This document shows positions 1 through 6,391 of a DNA stretch of 7,431 nucleotides, piece by piece. A model generated the notes under the pieces. That model did no database searches. It was given only the letters and a program-made list of their open reading frames with translations, and was not told where the DNA came from. The stretch is taken from the NCBI GenBank assembly GCA_964523005.1, contig CAZFZL010000075.1, positions 1 through 7,431 of the forward strand. Reading direction: 5' to 3'. Both the position numbers and the translations under genes were made by a program. Origin of the DNA: UMGS1307 sp964523005. GTDB taxonomy: Bacteria; Bacillota; Clostridia; Oscillospirales; CAG-382. Each line of letters begins with the position of its first letter. Within the stretch, counting starts at the first letter, position 1.

Positions 1-240
1 TTTTTCAGCTTTTTCGGATTGTTCTTCTTCCCGATCACGATGATAATGCTGAAAAAGCTCAACGACGAGGGGCATATAAAGCTTTGGAAGAGCCTTCCGG
101 ATGAAGATGAGCCTAAGATGCCAAAGCGCAGAAGGATATATCTGCGGATCGGCGAACAGATAAAAAAGAGCAAAGAAAAACACGCCGCTGAAAAAAGCGG
201 GCATGGTGTTGATGAAAACGATGAAAGGAAAGAACAATGA
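1..240 (+). CDS. C-terminal fragment of a membrane protein, function unknown
   Basis: The frame is open from base 1 to a TGA at 238-240, so the gene begins outside the window and about 79 codons are visible. The visible part opens with a strongly hydrophobic stretch rich in Phe (FFSFFGLFFFPITMIML), which looks like the end of a transmembrane segment. A long charged, Lys/Glu-rich tail follows (for example PKRRRIYLRIGEQIKKSKEK), probably cytoplasmic by the positive-inside rule. I do not recognise the family. The stop overlaps the start of the next gene as ATGA, so the two are probably translated together. A TTG at 19 could act as a start, but the hydrophobic frame is open before it and truncation at the edge is the simpler reading. 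Seen: open frame, hydrophobicity and overlap. Inferred: membrane location. Confidence 0.6.
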   Translation, partial: FFSFFGLFFFPITMIMLKKLNDEGHIKLWKSLPDEDEPKMPKRRRIYLRIGEQIKKSKEKHAAEKSGHGVDENDERKEQ

Positions 241-437
241 CGATAACGAAAGATACCATAATCGGAGAGCTCATGGAAAAAGCTCCGGAATGCGCACAGT
301 TTCTGTTTGAGATCGGTATGCACTGTGTCGGCTGCCCTGCCGCTCGCAGCGAATCTCTCGAGCAGGCTTGTGAAGTCCACGGCGCAGATGTTGATATGCT
401 TGTCACAAAAATAAACAGCTTTCTCGCATCCAAATAA
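237..437 (+). CDS. DUF1858 domain protein (small redox-disulfide type)
   Basis: This complete 66-residue protein fits the DUF1858 family, also described as the hybrid-cluster-protein-associated redox disulfide domain. Residues 1-28 match the family pattern of a short helical start (ITKDTIIGELMEKAPECAQFLFEIGMHC), followed by the hallmark CxxC at C30 and C33 in HCVGCPAA; a further Cys is at 19 and another at 45. Known members are small soluble proteins of anaerobes, and their exact partner is usually unknown. The CxxC suggests thiol-disulfide exchange or metal/cluster contact, which is inference. The start is fixed by an AGGAAAG ribosome site at 226-232 and by the ATGA overlap with the upstream membrane gene. 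No hybrid-cluster protein gene is visible in the window. A hairpin terminator follows 12 bases after the stop. Confidence 0.85.
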   Translation: MTITKDTIIGELMEKAPECAQFLFEIGMHCVGCPAARSESLEQACEVHGADVDMLVTKINSFLASK

Positions 438-449
438 GAGCCAAAGAAA

Positions 450-491
450 CGCTCGCGTGATCCTGTTACGGTTCATGCGAGCGCTTTTTTT
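450..491 (+). terminator. Rho-independent terminator between convergent genes
   Basis: CGCTCGCGTGA at 450-460 pairs with TCATGCGAGCG at 473-483 to give an 11-bp stem with one G-U pair and a 12-nt loop. After one C, seven T residues follow at 485-491. It ends the plus-strand membrane-protein/DUF1858 unit. On the minus strand the same stem lies just after the dnaJ stop (498) and is followed by a weaker, interrupted T-rich run (GTTTCTTT), so it probably serves both convergent units. Confidence 0.9.
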
Positions 492-497
492 ATTCAC

Positions 498-1640
498 TTA
501 CTTGCTCTTTTTGAAAAAGCCCGATTTTTTTGCGTAGTTTTTGATATTGCACAGATCACCAAACTTACGCAGCTGCTCCTTCTGCGAGGAGTTCAGGTTT
601 TTCGGAGTCTCGACATTTATCTGTACAAGCAGGTCTCCGCGTCCTGAACGATTGACATATGGTATACCCTTTCCGCTCATTCTGAACACCGAGCCGTTTT
701 GTGTGCCTTCCGGGATCGTAAGCTCCGATTCACCTTCAAGTGTAGGAACGGGTATAACGGCGCCGAGCGCCGCTTCAACAAACGTTACGGGCAGTTCTAA
801 ATGAATATTATTGCCTTCTCTAACGAAGATGCTGTGCGGTTTTATAGCGATCTGAACGTATAAATTCCCGTAAGCTCCGCCGTTATAGCCTGCATTGCCT
901 TGTCCGTTAGCCATAATACGCTGTCCGTTATCTATACCGGCCGGGATATTGATTTCTATTGTCTTCTGCTTCTTCACGCGTCCGCTTCCGCGGCACGACT
1001 GGCACGGTGATTTGATCGTCTTACCCTTGCCGCCGCACGCATCACACTCGCGTTGAGTTTGCATCATACCGAGCATAGTGCGCTGCGTTACCGTTATTGT
1101 ACCGGTACCGTGGCATTTCTGGCACGTTTCCGCCGAGCTTCCGCTCGCCGCTCCTGAGCCGTTGCACGACGCGCAGGTTTCTATGCGGCTGTATGTGATG
1201 TCTTTTTTGCAGCCGAAGGCTGCTTCCTCAAAGGAGACCGTGACGCGCGTTTCAAGGTCATCGCCCTTCGTATTGGCATTTCTGCGTGAACCGGAGGACG
1301 CGCCGAAGCCGCCGAAGATATCGCCGAAGCCGCCGAAGATATCGCCGAAATCAAATCCTCCGCCGCCTCCGAAGCCGGAAAATCCACCAGTACCGCCAGC
1401 GCCATACTGAGGATCGACGCCGGCATGACCATACTGGTCGTATCTTGCGCGTTTATCCTTATCGGACAATACCGCGTATGCTTCGTTGACCTCCTTGAAC
1501 TTTGCCTCGGCGTTTGGATCATTTTTGTTCATATCGGGGTGATACTTTTTTGCGAGCACCCTGTATGCTTTTTTTATTTCATCATCAGTGCTCCCTTTGG
1601 CAACGCCAAGCACCTCGTAATAATCTCTTTTTTCTGCCAT
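498..1640 (-). CDS. dnaJ: Chaperone protein DnaJ (Hsp40)
   Basis: This 380-residue type I J-protein delivers unfolded clients to DnaK and stimulates its ATPase in the cytoplasm. The J domain (about 5-70) carries the HPD motif at 34-36. A Gly/Phe-rich linker follows (about 80-118), with a directly repeated GDIFGGF at 99-112. The zinc region has all four CxxCxGxG repeats: C156/C159, C173/C176, C199/C202 and C213/C216. The C-terminal substrate-binding domains fill about 222-345, and the tail is basic (KKSGFFKKSK). Length is typical. The start MAEKRDYYEVLG is the family norm, although the ribosome site is poor: only GGATAG-like and AAAAGG sequences lie upstream, well short of AGGAGG. It is the last gene of the operon, 74 bp after dnaK, with a stable hairpin in the gap that could lower its expression relative to dnaK. 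Confidence 0.98.
   Translation of the reverse strand: MAEKRDYYEVLGVAKGSTDDEIKKAYRVLAKKYHPDMNKNDPNAEAKFKEVNEAYAVLSDKDKRARYDQYGHAGVDPQYGAGGTGGFSGFGGGGGFDFGDIFGGFGDIFGGFGASSGSRRNANTKGDDLETRVTVSFEEAAFGCKKDITYSRIETCASCNGSGAASGSSAETCQKCHGTGTITVTQRTMLGMMQTQRECDACGGKGKTIKSPCQSCRGSGRVKKQKTIEINIPAGIDNGQRIMANGQGNAGYNGGAYGNLYVQIAIKPHSIFVREGNNIHLELPVTFVEAALGAVIPVPTLEGESELTIPEGTQNGSVFRMSGKGIPYVNRSGRGDLLVQINVETPKNLNSSQKEQLRKFGDLCNIKNYAKKSGFFKKSK
1300..1341 (-). repeat. 21-bp tandem duplication inside the dnaJ Gly/Phe region
   Basis: Two adjacent 21-bp units (1300-1320 and 1321-1341) differ at one position only, and a partial third copy begins at 1342. They encode the repeated GDIFGGF heptapeptide at DnaJ residues 99-112. 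Being in frame, the duplication lengthens the flexible linker without breaking the gene. The near identity of the two DNA units, including third codon positions, suggests a recent slippage event. Confidence 0.85.
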
Positions 1641-1665
1641 ATGTTATCTATCCGGCCTTTTCCGC

Positions 1666-1700
1666 GCCAAAAGACAGCAAAGAGATTTGCTGTCTTTGGC
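1666..1700 (-). promoter_or_regulatory. Stable hairpin in the dnaK-dnaJ intergenic gap
   Basis: AAAGACAGCAAA at 1670-1681 and TTTGCTGTCTTT at 1686-1697 form a perfect 12-bp stem with a 4-nt loop. A single bulged base (1669) and GCC/GGC (1666-1668, 1698-1700) add 3 bp. On the mRNA strand it begins 14 nt after the dnaK stop and ends 25 nt before the dnaJ start. No separate U-tract follows it, although the 3' arm itself contains UCUUUU, so it is not a standard intrinsic terminator. Likely roles, by inference, are partial attenuation, protection of the dnaK 3' end, or an RNA-processing site, each of which would make DnaK more abundant than DnaJ. Confidence 0.75.
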
Positions 1701-1714
1701 ACATTGATTTATGA

Positions 1715-3568
1715 TCAGTTGGTCTTATCCGTGAAATCAGCGTTGTAGGTGCCGTCCTCATTCTGAGCACCGCCATTGCTTCCTGCGTCTCCGGTGCTGC
1801 CTGCTCCGGGATCCTGAGGGCCGCCTGCGCCCTGCTGGTTCTGCTGATATATCTTTCCGGATATATCATAGAACGCTTTTTCAAGTGCCTCAGTGTCTGC
1901 CTTTATCGCGTCGCTGTCAGCGCCCTTGAGTGTTTCCTTAAGCTTATCGATAGCCGCCTTTACGGGAGCCTTTTCGCTTTCGCTGAGTTTATCACCGACA
2001 TCTGTGAGCGTTTTCTCGCTTGAGAACACGAGCGACTCAGCTCTGTTTCTCGTTTCAGCCTGTTCCTTGCGTTTCTTGTCCTCTTCGGCGTGCATTTCAG
2101 CGTCCTTGACAGCCTTATCGATCTGATCCTTGGACATATTCGTGGAAGAAGAAATGGTGATGTGCTGTTCCTTGCCCGTGCCTTTGTCCTTAGCGGTAAC
2201 GTTGACGATGCCGTTGGCGTCTATATCGAACGTGACCTCGATCTGCGGTACGCCGCGCGGAGCCATCGGGATGCCGTCGAGAGTGAAACGTCCGAGCGTT
2301 GTATTGTCGCCTGCCATTTCCCTTTCGCCCTGAAGAACGTGTATTTCAACGCTTGTCTGACCGTCAGCGGCAGTGGAATATACCTGGCTGCGTTGGACAG
2401 GAATAGTGGTGTTTCTGTCAATTACCTTGTTGAACACACCGCCGAGGGTCTCAATACCGAGCGACAGCGGAGTGACATCGAGAAGAAGCAAATCCTTTAC
2501 GTCGCCGCCGAGCACTGCGCCCTGTACTGCCGCGCCTATTGCGACGCATTCATCCGGGTTGATTCCCTTGAACGGTTCTTTGCCGATGAAGTTCTTCACT
2601 GCATCCTGCACCGCCGGTATTCTCGTCGAACCGCCGACAAGGAGTATTTTATCTATCTGTGAAGGCTTAAGTCCGGCGTCGTTGATCGCCTGTTTGAGCG
2701 GCCCCATCGTCTTGTCAACGAGGTCTGCGGTGAGCTCATCGAATTTGGCTCTTGTGAGCGTAGCATCAAAATGCTTAGGGCCTGTGGCATCAGCGGTGAT
2801 GAAGGGGAGATTGATGTTCGTGCTGGTCATGCCTGACAGCTCGATCTTCGCTTTTTCGGCCGATTCCTTCAGACGCTGCATAGCCATTCTGTCCTTGCTC
2901 AGGTCGATGCCGTTGTCGCGCTTAAATTCGCTGACCATCCAATCCATTATGCGCTGGTCGAAGTCATCTCCGCCGAGTCTGTTGTTGCCGGCAGTCGCGA
3001 GCACTTCGAAGACGCCGTCGCTGATCTCAAGGAGCGATACATCGAACGTGCCGCCGCCGAGGTCGAAAATGAGTATCTTTTGATTGATTTCTTTGTCCAT
3101 GCCGTATGCGAGAGCTGCGGCAGTAGGCTCGTTGATTATACGAAGCACTTCAAGTCCGGCTATCTTGCCGGCGTCCTTCGTAGCCTGTCTCTGAGCATCG
3201 GAGAAGTACGCCGGAACAGTGATGACCGCTTGCGTGACCTTCTGACCGAGATATGCCTCTGCGTCGTCCTTGAGCTTCTGAAGGATCATTGCGGAAATCT
3301 CCTGAGGCGAGTAATTTTTCCCGTCTATATTGACCTTATGGTCTGTACCCATTTCTCTCTTTATAGACATAACAGTGCGTTCGTGGTTCGAAATTGCCTG
3401 TCTTTTTGCCACCTGACCTACCATTCTTTCACCGGTCTTTGAAAAGCCGACGACTGACGGAGTGGTGCGTGCGCCTTCCGCGTTGGCGATAACAATAGGC
3501 TCGCCGCCTTCATATACTGCCACGCAGGAGTTAGTTGTTCCAAGGTCTATACCAATGATTTTTCCCAT
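1715..3568 (-). CDS. dnaK: Chaperone protein DnaK (Hsp70)
   Basis: This 617-residue Hsp70 binds exposed hydrophobic peptides in an ATP-driven cycle with DnaJ and GrpE. The ATPase domain (1-355) has phosphate-1 IGIDLGTTNS at 5-14, Lys70 in SIKRE, EPTAAALAYG at 147-156, phosphate-2 DLGGGTFDVS at 169-178, and LLVGGSTRIP at 309-318. The linker DVKDLLLLD spans 356-364. The beta substrate domain contains DVTPLSLGIETLGG and PRGVPQIEVTFDIDANGI. The helical lid runs from about 475 to 575, followed by a Gly/Gln/Pro-rich disordered tail. The region after residue 73 is short, matching the Gram-positive type that lacks the roughly 24-residue insertion of Gram-negative DnaK. The tail ends NADFTDKTN rather than the acidic EEVKD-like end seen in E. 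coli and B. subtilis. A strong ribosome site, AAAGGAG at 3578-3584, fixes the start. It follows grpE by 34 bp. Confidence 0.99.
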   Translation of the reverse strand: MGKIIGIDLGTTNSCVAVYEGGEPIVIANAEGARTTPSVVGFSKTGERMVGQVAKRQAISNHERTVMSIKREMGTDHKVNIDGKNYSPQEISAMILQKLKDDAEAYLGQKVTQAVITVPAYFSDAQRQATKDAGKIAGLEVLRIINEPTAAALAYGMDKEINQKILIFDLGGGTFDVSLLEISDGVFEVLATAGNNRLGGDDFDQRIMDWMVSEFKRDNGIDLSKDRMAMQRLKESAEKAKIELSGMTSTNINLPFITADATGPKHFDATLTRAKFDELTADLVDKTMGPLKQAINDAGLKPSQIDKILLVGGSTRIPAVQDAVKNFIGKEPFKGINPDECVAIGAAVQGAVLGGDVKDLLLLDVTPLSLGIETLGGVFNKVIDRNTTIPVQRSQVYSTAADGQTSVEIHVLQGEREMAGDNTTLGRFTLDGIPMAPRGVPQIEVTFDIDANGIVNVTAKDKGTGKEQHITISSSTNMSKDQIDKAVKDAEMHAEEDKKRKEQAETRNRAESLVFSSEKTLTDVGDKLSESEKAPVKAAIDKLKETLKGADSDAIKADTEALEKAFYDISGKIYQQNQQGAGGPQDPGAGSTGDAGSNGGAQNEDGTYNADFTDKTN

Positions 3569-3602
3569 AATTGAATTCTCCTTTATATCTTCTTTTTTAT
3601 TT

Positions 3603-4169
3603 TCAATTAGCTACCTTCACCATTGAATGGCGAATGATCTTCGTGCCGCGTTTGTAGCCCTTGCGCAGAACCATCGAAACGGTGTTCTCGCCGTACTGAT
3701 CGTTTGCCTCGTGCATGACCGCGTTGTGGATAGTCGGGTCGAACGGTTTTCCGTCGGCTTCGATCTCTTCTATGCCTGCCTTTGCCATGACATCGGCAAA
3801 CTGCTTGCATATGAGCTTGATGCCCTTCGACGTGTCGGAGTCGTCAGTTGCGAATTTTTTCGCTTCATCAAGGCTGTCTGCCATCGGAAGCATAAGCTCG
3901 AAGGCATCGGCATAAGCGTCTGTATATGCCGCTTCCTTTTCGCGCACGGAGCGTTTGCGGTAATTCTCATACTCAGCCGTCAGGCGGACGTATTTGTCGT
4001 TCAGGGCATCGAGCTGTGCTTTGAGTGCCTCAAGCTCTTTATCCTTCTTCTTATCCTTCTTTTTTTCTTCCTTTGTGGGTTCTGTCTGCTCGGTCTGAGC
4101 CTTTTCAGGCTCCTGTGCCGGCTCTTTTATCTCTTCCTGAGAATCGCTCTGCTTTTTGTTTTCTTCCAT
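3603..4169 (-). CDS. grpE: Nucleotide exchange factor GrpE
   Basis: This 188-residue homolog of the GrpE dimer releases ADP from DnaK and so resets the chaperone cycle. Residues 1-45 are a highly charged, probably disordered Lys/Glu/Gln-rich tail. A long coiled-coil helix follows from about 44 to 85 (ELEALKAQLDALNDKYVRLTAEYENYRKR), then the four-helix dimer region. The C-terminal beta domain carries the family signature from F143 to the end: FDPTIHNAVMHE, YGENTV, LRKGYK, IIRHSMVKVAN. Length is normal. The start is 14 bp after the hrcA stop, with an AAAAGGAT ribosome site very close to the ATG. The short gap suggests translational coupling to hrcA. A weak 7-bp inverted repeat at its stop also flanks the dnaK ribosome site. 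Confidence 0.98.
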   Translation of the reverse strand: MEENKKQSDSQEEIKEPAQEPEKAQTEQTEPTKEEKKKDKKKDKELEALKAQLDALNDKYVRLTAEYENYRKRSVREKEAAYTDAYADAFELMLPMADSLDEAKKFATDDSDTSKGIKLICKQFADVMAKAGIEEIEADGKPFDPTIHNAVMHEANDQYGENTVSMVLRKGYKRGTKIIRHSMVKVAN

Positions 4170-4183
4170 TATCCTTTTGTCCT

Positions 4184-5224
4184 CTACGTTTTCTTTTCTT
4201 CTTTGCCGTCGCTTTCCTCAAGCGTGAGTCCTCTGACGAAATATTTCAGCGATGCGATGACTTTATTGTAATTCATCCGTTTCGGTCCTATAATACCTAT
4301 TCCGCCGATCGTACGTTCACCGCTCTTTATCGGGACAAACACGAAGCTGCTGTCGGGTATGAAAGGATCGGTCTGCTCGTCGCCGAAGAATATATTGATA
4401 TCCTTCGTGGTCTTTTTCATTATGCTGTCAACAAAATCCTTCTTCTTTTCGAATGCCTCAAGCATTCCACGCGCTTTCTGCACGTTGTAGAATTCCGGAT
4501 ATGACAAGAGCTTCGTAATACCGCCGTAATGGATCTGCTCGCCGTTGTCAGTACTCATGGTGTTGTAAAGCGCTCTGAGTACCGGCTTTACGAATTCACT
4601 GTATTCGCCGAGCTGGTCTTCTATGTCCATAAGTATCTGGAATGTAATCGAATCGAATGACACGCCGGTGAGCTTCTTATTCAACACCGCAGTGACATGG
4701 CGCATCATGTCTTCATCAACTTCAGCATCGAGCTTGACATGGCAGTTGCGGATCTCGCCGTCGTCGCATATCATCACAAGCAGGAAGCTGTTTGCGTCAA
4801 TAAGCACTCCTTCGTATCTTGTGACCGTTACGCCGCTGTTTTTGAGCATCGTGACGGCAGTGTAGTTTGTCAGCTCGCTCATCACTCGCGATGCTTCTTC
4901 CATTATCCTGCCGAGCTCGCCGAGTTTGAAATCGAGCAGCTCGTTGATCGTTTCGACTTCTTCTACCGTCAGCCGATAGTTTTCCATGAGCATGGCGATG
5001 TACGTTCTGTATCCGAGTGTTGAGGGCACGCGGCCGGCTGATGCGTGCGGCTGTTCGAGATAGCCCATCTCTTCCAGCTCAGCCATTTCGTTTCTTATCG
5101 TCGCAGGCGAAAGCGTAAAGCCTCCGTGTAACGTCAGATATTTCGACCCGACCGGTTCGCCGCCGTTTATATATTCATCGCATATCTGCTTGAGTATCTG
5201 CTTTTTACGCTCACTCAGTTCCAT
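4184..5224 (-). CDS. hrcA: Heat-inducible transcription repressor HrcA
   Basis: This 346-residue homolog of HrcA represses class I heat-shock operons by binding CIRCE as a dimer; in known systems GroEL keeps it active, so unfolded protein relieves repression. The N-terminal winged helix-turn-helix (about 1-72) has the conserved EPVGSKYL, LSPATIRNEMAELEEMGYL and PHASAGRVPS segments. A GAF-like and dimerisation region follows, with the late conserved GIGIIGPKRMNY at 308-319. Length is typical. The start is fixed by a strong GGGAGGTG site at 5230-5237, 5 nt from the ATG. It is the first gene of the operon and lies directly behind CIRCE, so it almost certainly regulates itself. It ends with TAG, 14 bp before grpE. 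The GroEL partner is not in the window. Confidence 0.98.
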   Translation of the reverse strand: MELSERKKQILKQICDEYINGGEPVGSKYLTLHGGFTLSPATIRNEMAELEEMGYLEQPHASAGRVPSTLGYRTYIAMLMENYRLTVEEVETINELLDFKLGELGRIMEEASRVMSELTNYTAVTMLKNSGVTVTRYEGVLIDANSFLLVMICDDGEIRNCHVKLDAEVDEDMMRHVTAVLNKKLTGVSFDSITFQILMDIEDQLGEYSEFVKPVLRALYNTMSTDNGEQIHYGGITKLLSYPEFYNVQKARGMLEAFEKKKDFVDSIMKKTTKDINIFFGDEQTDPFIPDSSFVFVPIKSGERTIGGIGIIGPKRMNYNKVIASLKYFVRGLTLEESDGKEEKKT

Positions 5225-5264
5225 GGCGGCACCTCCCAGCTATGTCTTAACTGCTCTTTATTTT

Positions 5265-5291
5265 TTAGCACTCCTATTCTTCAAGTGCTAA
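5265..5291 (-). promoter_or_regulatory. CIRCE operator (HrcA binding site) of hrcA
   Basis: Read on the minus strand, TTAGCACTT, nine bases and GAGTGCTAA match the consensus TTAGCACTC-N9-GAGTGCTAA at 17 of 18 positions, with the exact spacer. It lies at or just after the predicted transcription start and about 40 bp before the hrcA ATG, the usual place for repression. As RNA it would put a stem at the 5' end of the message, which in B. subtilis is known to affect mRNA stability. Confidence 0.97.
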
Positions 5292-5298
5292 CGGACAT

Positions 5299-5327
5299 AA
5301 TATACACCTTAATTTTAGCGCTGTCAA
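5299..5327 (-). promoter_or_regulatory. Sigma-A type promoter of the hrcA-grpE-dnaK-dnaJ operon
   Basis: On the minus strand a perfect -35 TTGACA (5322-5327) is separated by 17 bp from a -10 TATATT (5299-5304, one mismatch to TATAAT). The predicted start near 5291-5293 falls at the edge of CIRCE. The upstream stretch (5330-5368) is very AT-rich and could act as an UP element. The leader would be about 67 nt. No heat-shock sigma factor site is needed: the arrangement fits repression by HrcA. Confidence 0.92.
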
Positions 5328-5368
5328 TAGTTTTATGCAAAATATTATGTGTACTTTTTATGAAATTT

Positions 5369-5395
5369 TTAGCACTCGCCACCGATGTGTGCAAA
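5369..5395 (-). promoter_or_regulatory. Second CIRCE-like site overlapping the mtnA stop codon
   Basis: On the minus strand TTTGCACAC, nine bases and GAGTGCTAA match the CIRCE consensus at 16 of 18 positions, with the exact 9-bp spacer and one perfect arm. The perfect arm encodes the last two residues and stop of MtnA (GAG TGC TAA). Its centre (5382) is 104 bp from the centre of the main CIRCE (5278), close to ten helical turns, and about 90 bp upstream of the predicted transcription start. The sequence match is direct; HrcA binding and looping are inference. Confidence 0.6.
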
Positions 5396-6391
5396 AACGC
5401 CGTTTTCTGTGATGTATGCTGTAACGTAACGCTCCGGCGTAACATCGAACGCGGGATTATAGTATCCGACTCCGGGCAAAGTCATGCTCTGCGAATACCA
5501 TTTCTCGCCTATTTCGCTGCCGTCGCGGAATTCGACGGGAATACCCGTGCCGTCAGGCGTATCCATATCGACGGTGCTTGAAGGAAGGCAGACGTAAAAA
5601 GGCACGCCGAACTCGTGTGCGATGACGGCGAGCGAATATGTGCCTATTTTATTTGCGAAATCGCCGTTTGCGGCGCATCTGTCGCAGCCGACAAAGACTG
5701 AGTTAATTTTTCCCGAAGCCATAAGCATCGCCGCCATCGAATCGCACTGGACGCTTACGGGGATACCGTCATTTGCCAGTTCCCAGGCTGTGAGCCGAGC
5801 GCCCTGAAGGAGCGGACGTGTTTCGTCGCACCGCACGCTGATATGCTTTCCCTGCTCGTAAGCGCAATAGATGGGAGCGAGCGCCGTTCCGTACATCACG
5901 GCGGCAAGTCTGCCTGCGTTGCAGTGAGTCATGACGGTATCGCCGTCGCTGATGAGCGTGCTCCCGTGACGTCCTATTGCATAACACATAGCGACGTCGC
6001 AATCGCGTATACTTTTTGCTTCGGCAAAGAGTCGCTTCACGTTTTCCTGCTGCGAAAGAGACACATCGAGTACGCTTTTCATCTTTCCGAGCGCCCAGCT
6101 GAGGTTGACTGCCGTAGGTCTTGACGAATCGATATAATTGCACATATCGGAGAAATCCCTGATGAAATCCGGGGTTTTATCCATTCGCGAAGCAATCACA
6201 GCCGTGCCGATCGCGGCGGAAACGCCTATTGCCGGCGCGCCGCGCACGGCAAGTGTTTTTATGGCATCGTAAAGCTGCCGCGGCGTGGTGATGCTGAGCA
6301 TAGCGAGCTGTCCGGGCAGTTTAGTCTGATCTATTATGACAAGAGAGTTTGATTCGGAGTCGTACCAAAGCGTTTCTTTTACAGTCTGCAT
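5369..6391 (-). CDS. mtnA: S-methyl-5-thioribose-1-phosphate isomerase MtnA
   Basis: This 340-residue enzyme of the eIF2B-alpha-like isomerase family converts methylthioribose-1-phosphate to methylthioribulose-1-phosphate in methylthioadenosine salvage. Visible family motifs are VRGAPAIG at 49-56, THCNAG at 155-160 with the catalytic Cys157, DETRPLLQGARLTAWEL at 189-205, GCDRCAANGD at 235-244 with the catalytic Asp237, NKIGTY at 247-252 and YNPAFDVTP at 311-319. Length is near the usual 345-355. It has 11 cysteines, including two in GCDRC where relatives commonly have GADRI. The start is supported by AAAGGAAG 8 nt upstream and by a 13-bp overlap with the upstream deaminase gene. Its stop is TAA inside a CIRCE-like arm. 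No terminator is seen after it. Related ribose-1,5-bisphosphate isomerases are a less likely alternative, given the strong match to MtnA motifs. Confidence 0.95.
   Translation of the reverse strand: MQTVKETLWYDSESNSLVIIDQTKLPGQLAMLSITTPRQLYDAIKTLAVRGAPAIGVSAAIGTAVIASRMDKTPDFIRDFSDMCNYIDSSRPTAVNLSWALGKMKSVLDVSLSQQENVKRLFAEAKSIRDCDVAMCYAIGRHGSTLISDGDTVMTHCNAGRLAAVMYGTALAPIYCAYEQGKHISVRCDETRPLLQGARLTAWELANDGIPVSVQCDSMAAMLMASGKINSVFVGCDRCAANGDFANKIGTYSLAVIAHEFGVPFYVCLPSSTVDMDTPDGTGIPVEFRDGSEIGEKWYSQSMTLPGVGYYNPAFDVTPERYVTAYITENGVFAHIGGEC

Noticed and set aside
113..433. 106-codon minus-strand frame opposite the DUF1858 gene
   Set aside because: It overlaps the well-supported DUF1858 protein and has no motif of its own.
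2090..2662. 190-codon plus-strand frame opposite dnaK
   Set aside because: No recognisable motif and no convincing ribosome site; explained as a shadow of dnaK.
2373..3083. 236-codon open frame on the plus strand, antisense to dnaK
   Set aside because: Long open frames opposite dnaK are a known by-product of its codon bias. The translation is Ser/Pro/Leu-rich with no domain, and dnaK on the other strand is certain.
3569..3608. 7-bp inverted repeat (AATTGAA / TTCAATT) bracketing the dnaK ribosome site, considered as an RNA thermosensor
   Set aside because: The arms are short, entirely A/U apart from one pair, and 26 nt apart, with the ribosome site in the loop rather than paired; too weak to support control.
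4030..4078. T-rich low-complexity run resembling a terminator tract
   Set aside because: It is the antisense of the Lys-rich coding segment of grpE and has no hairpin next to it.
3627..4271. 214-codon plus-strand frame with a hydrophobic stretch resembling a membrane protein
   Set aside because: It lies opposite grpE; the Leu/Phe run is the antisense of GrpE's Lys/Glu-rich N-terminal tail.
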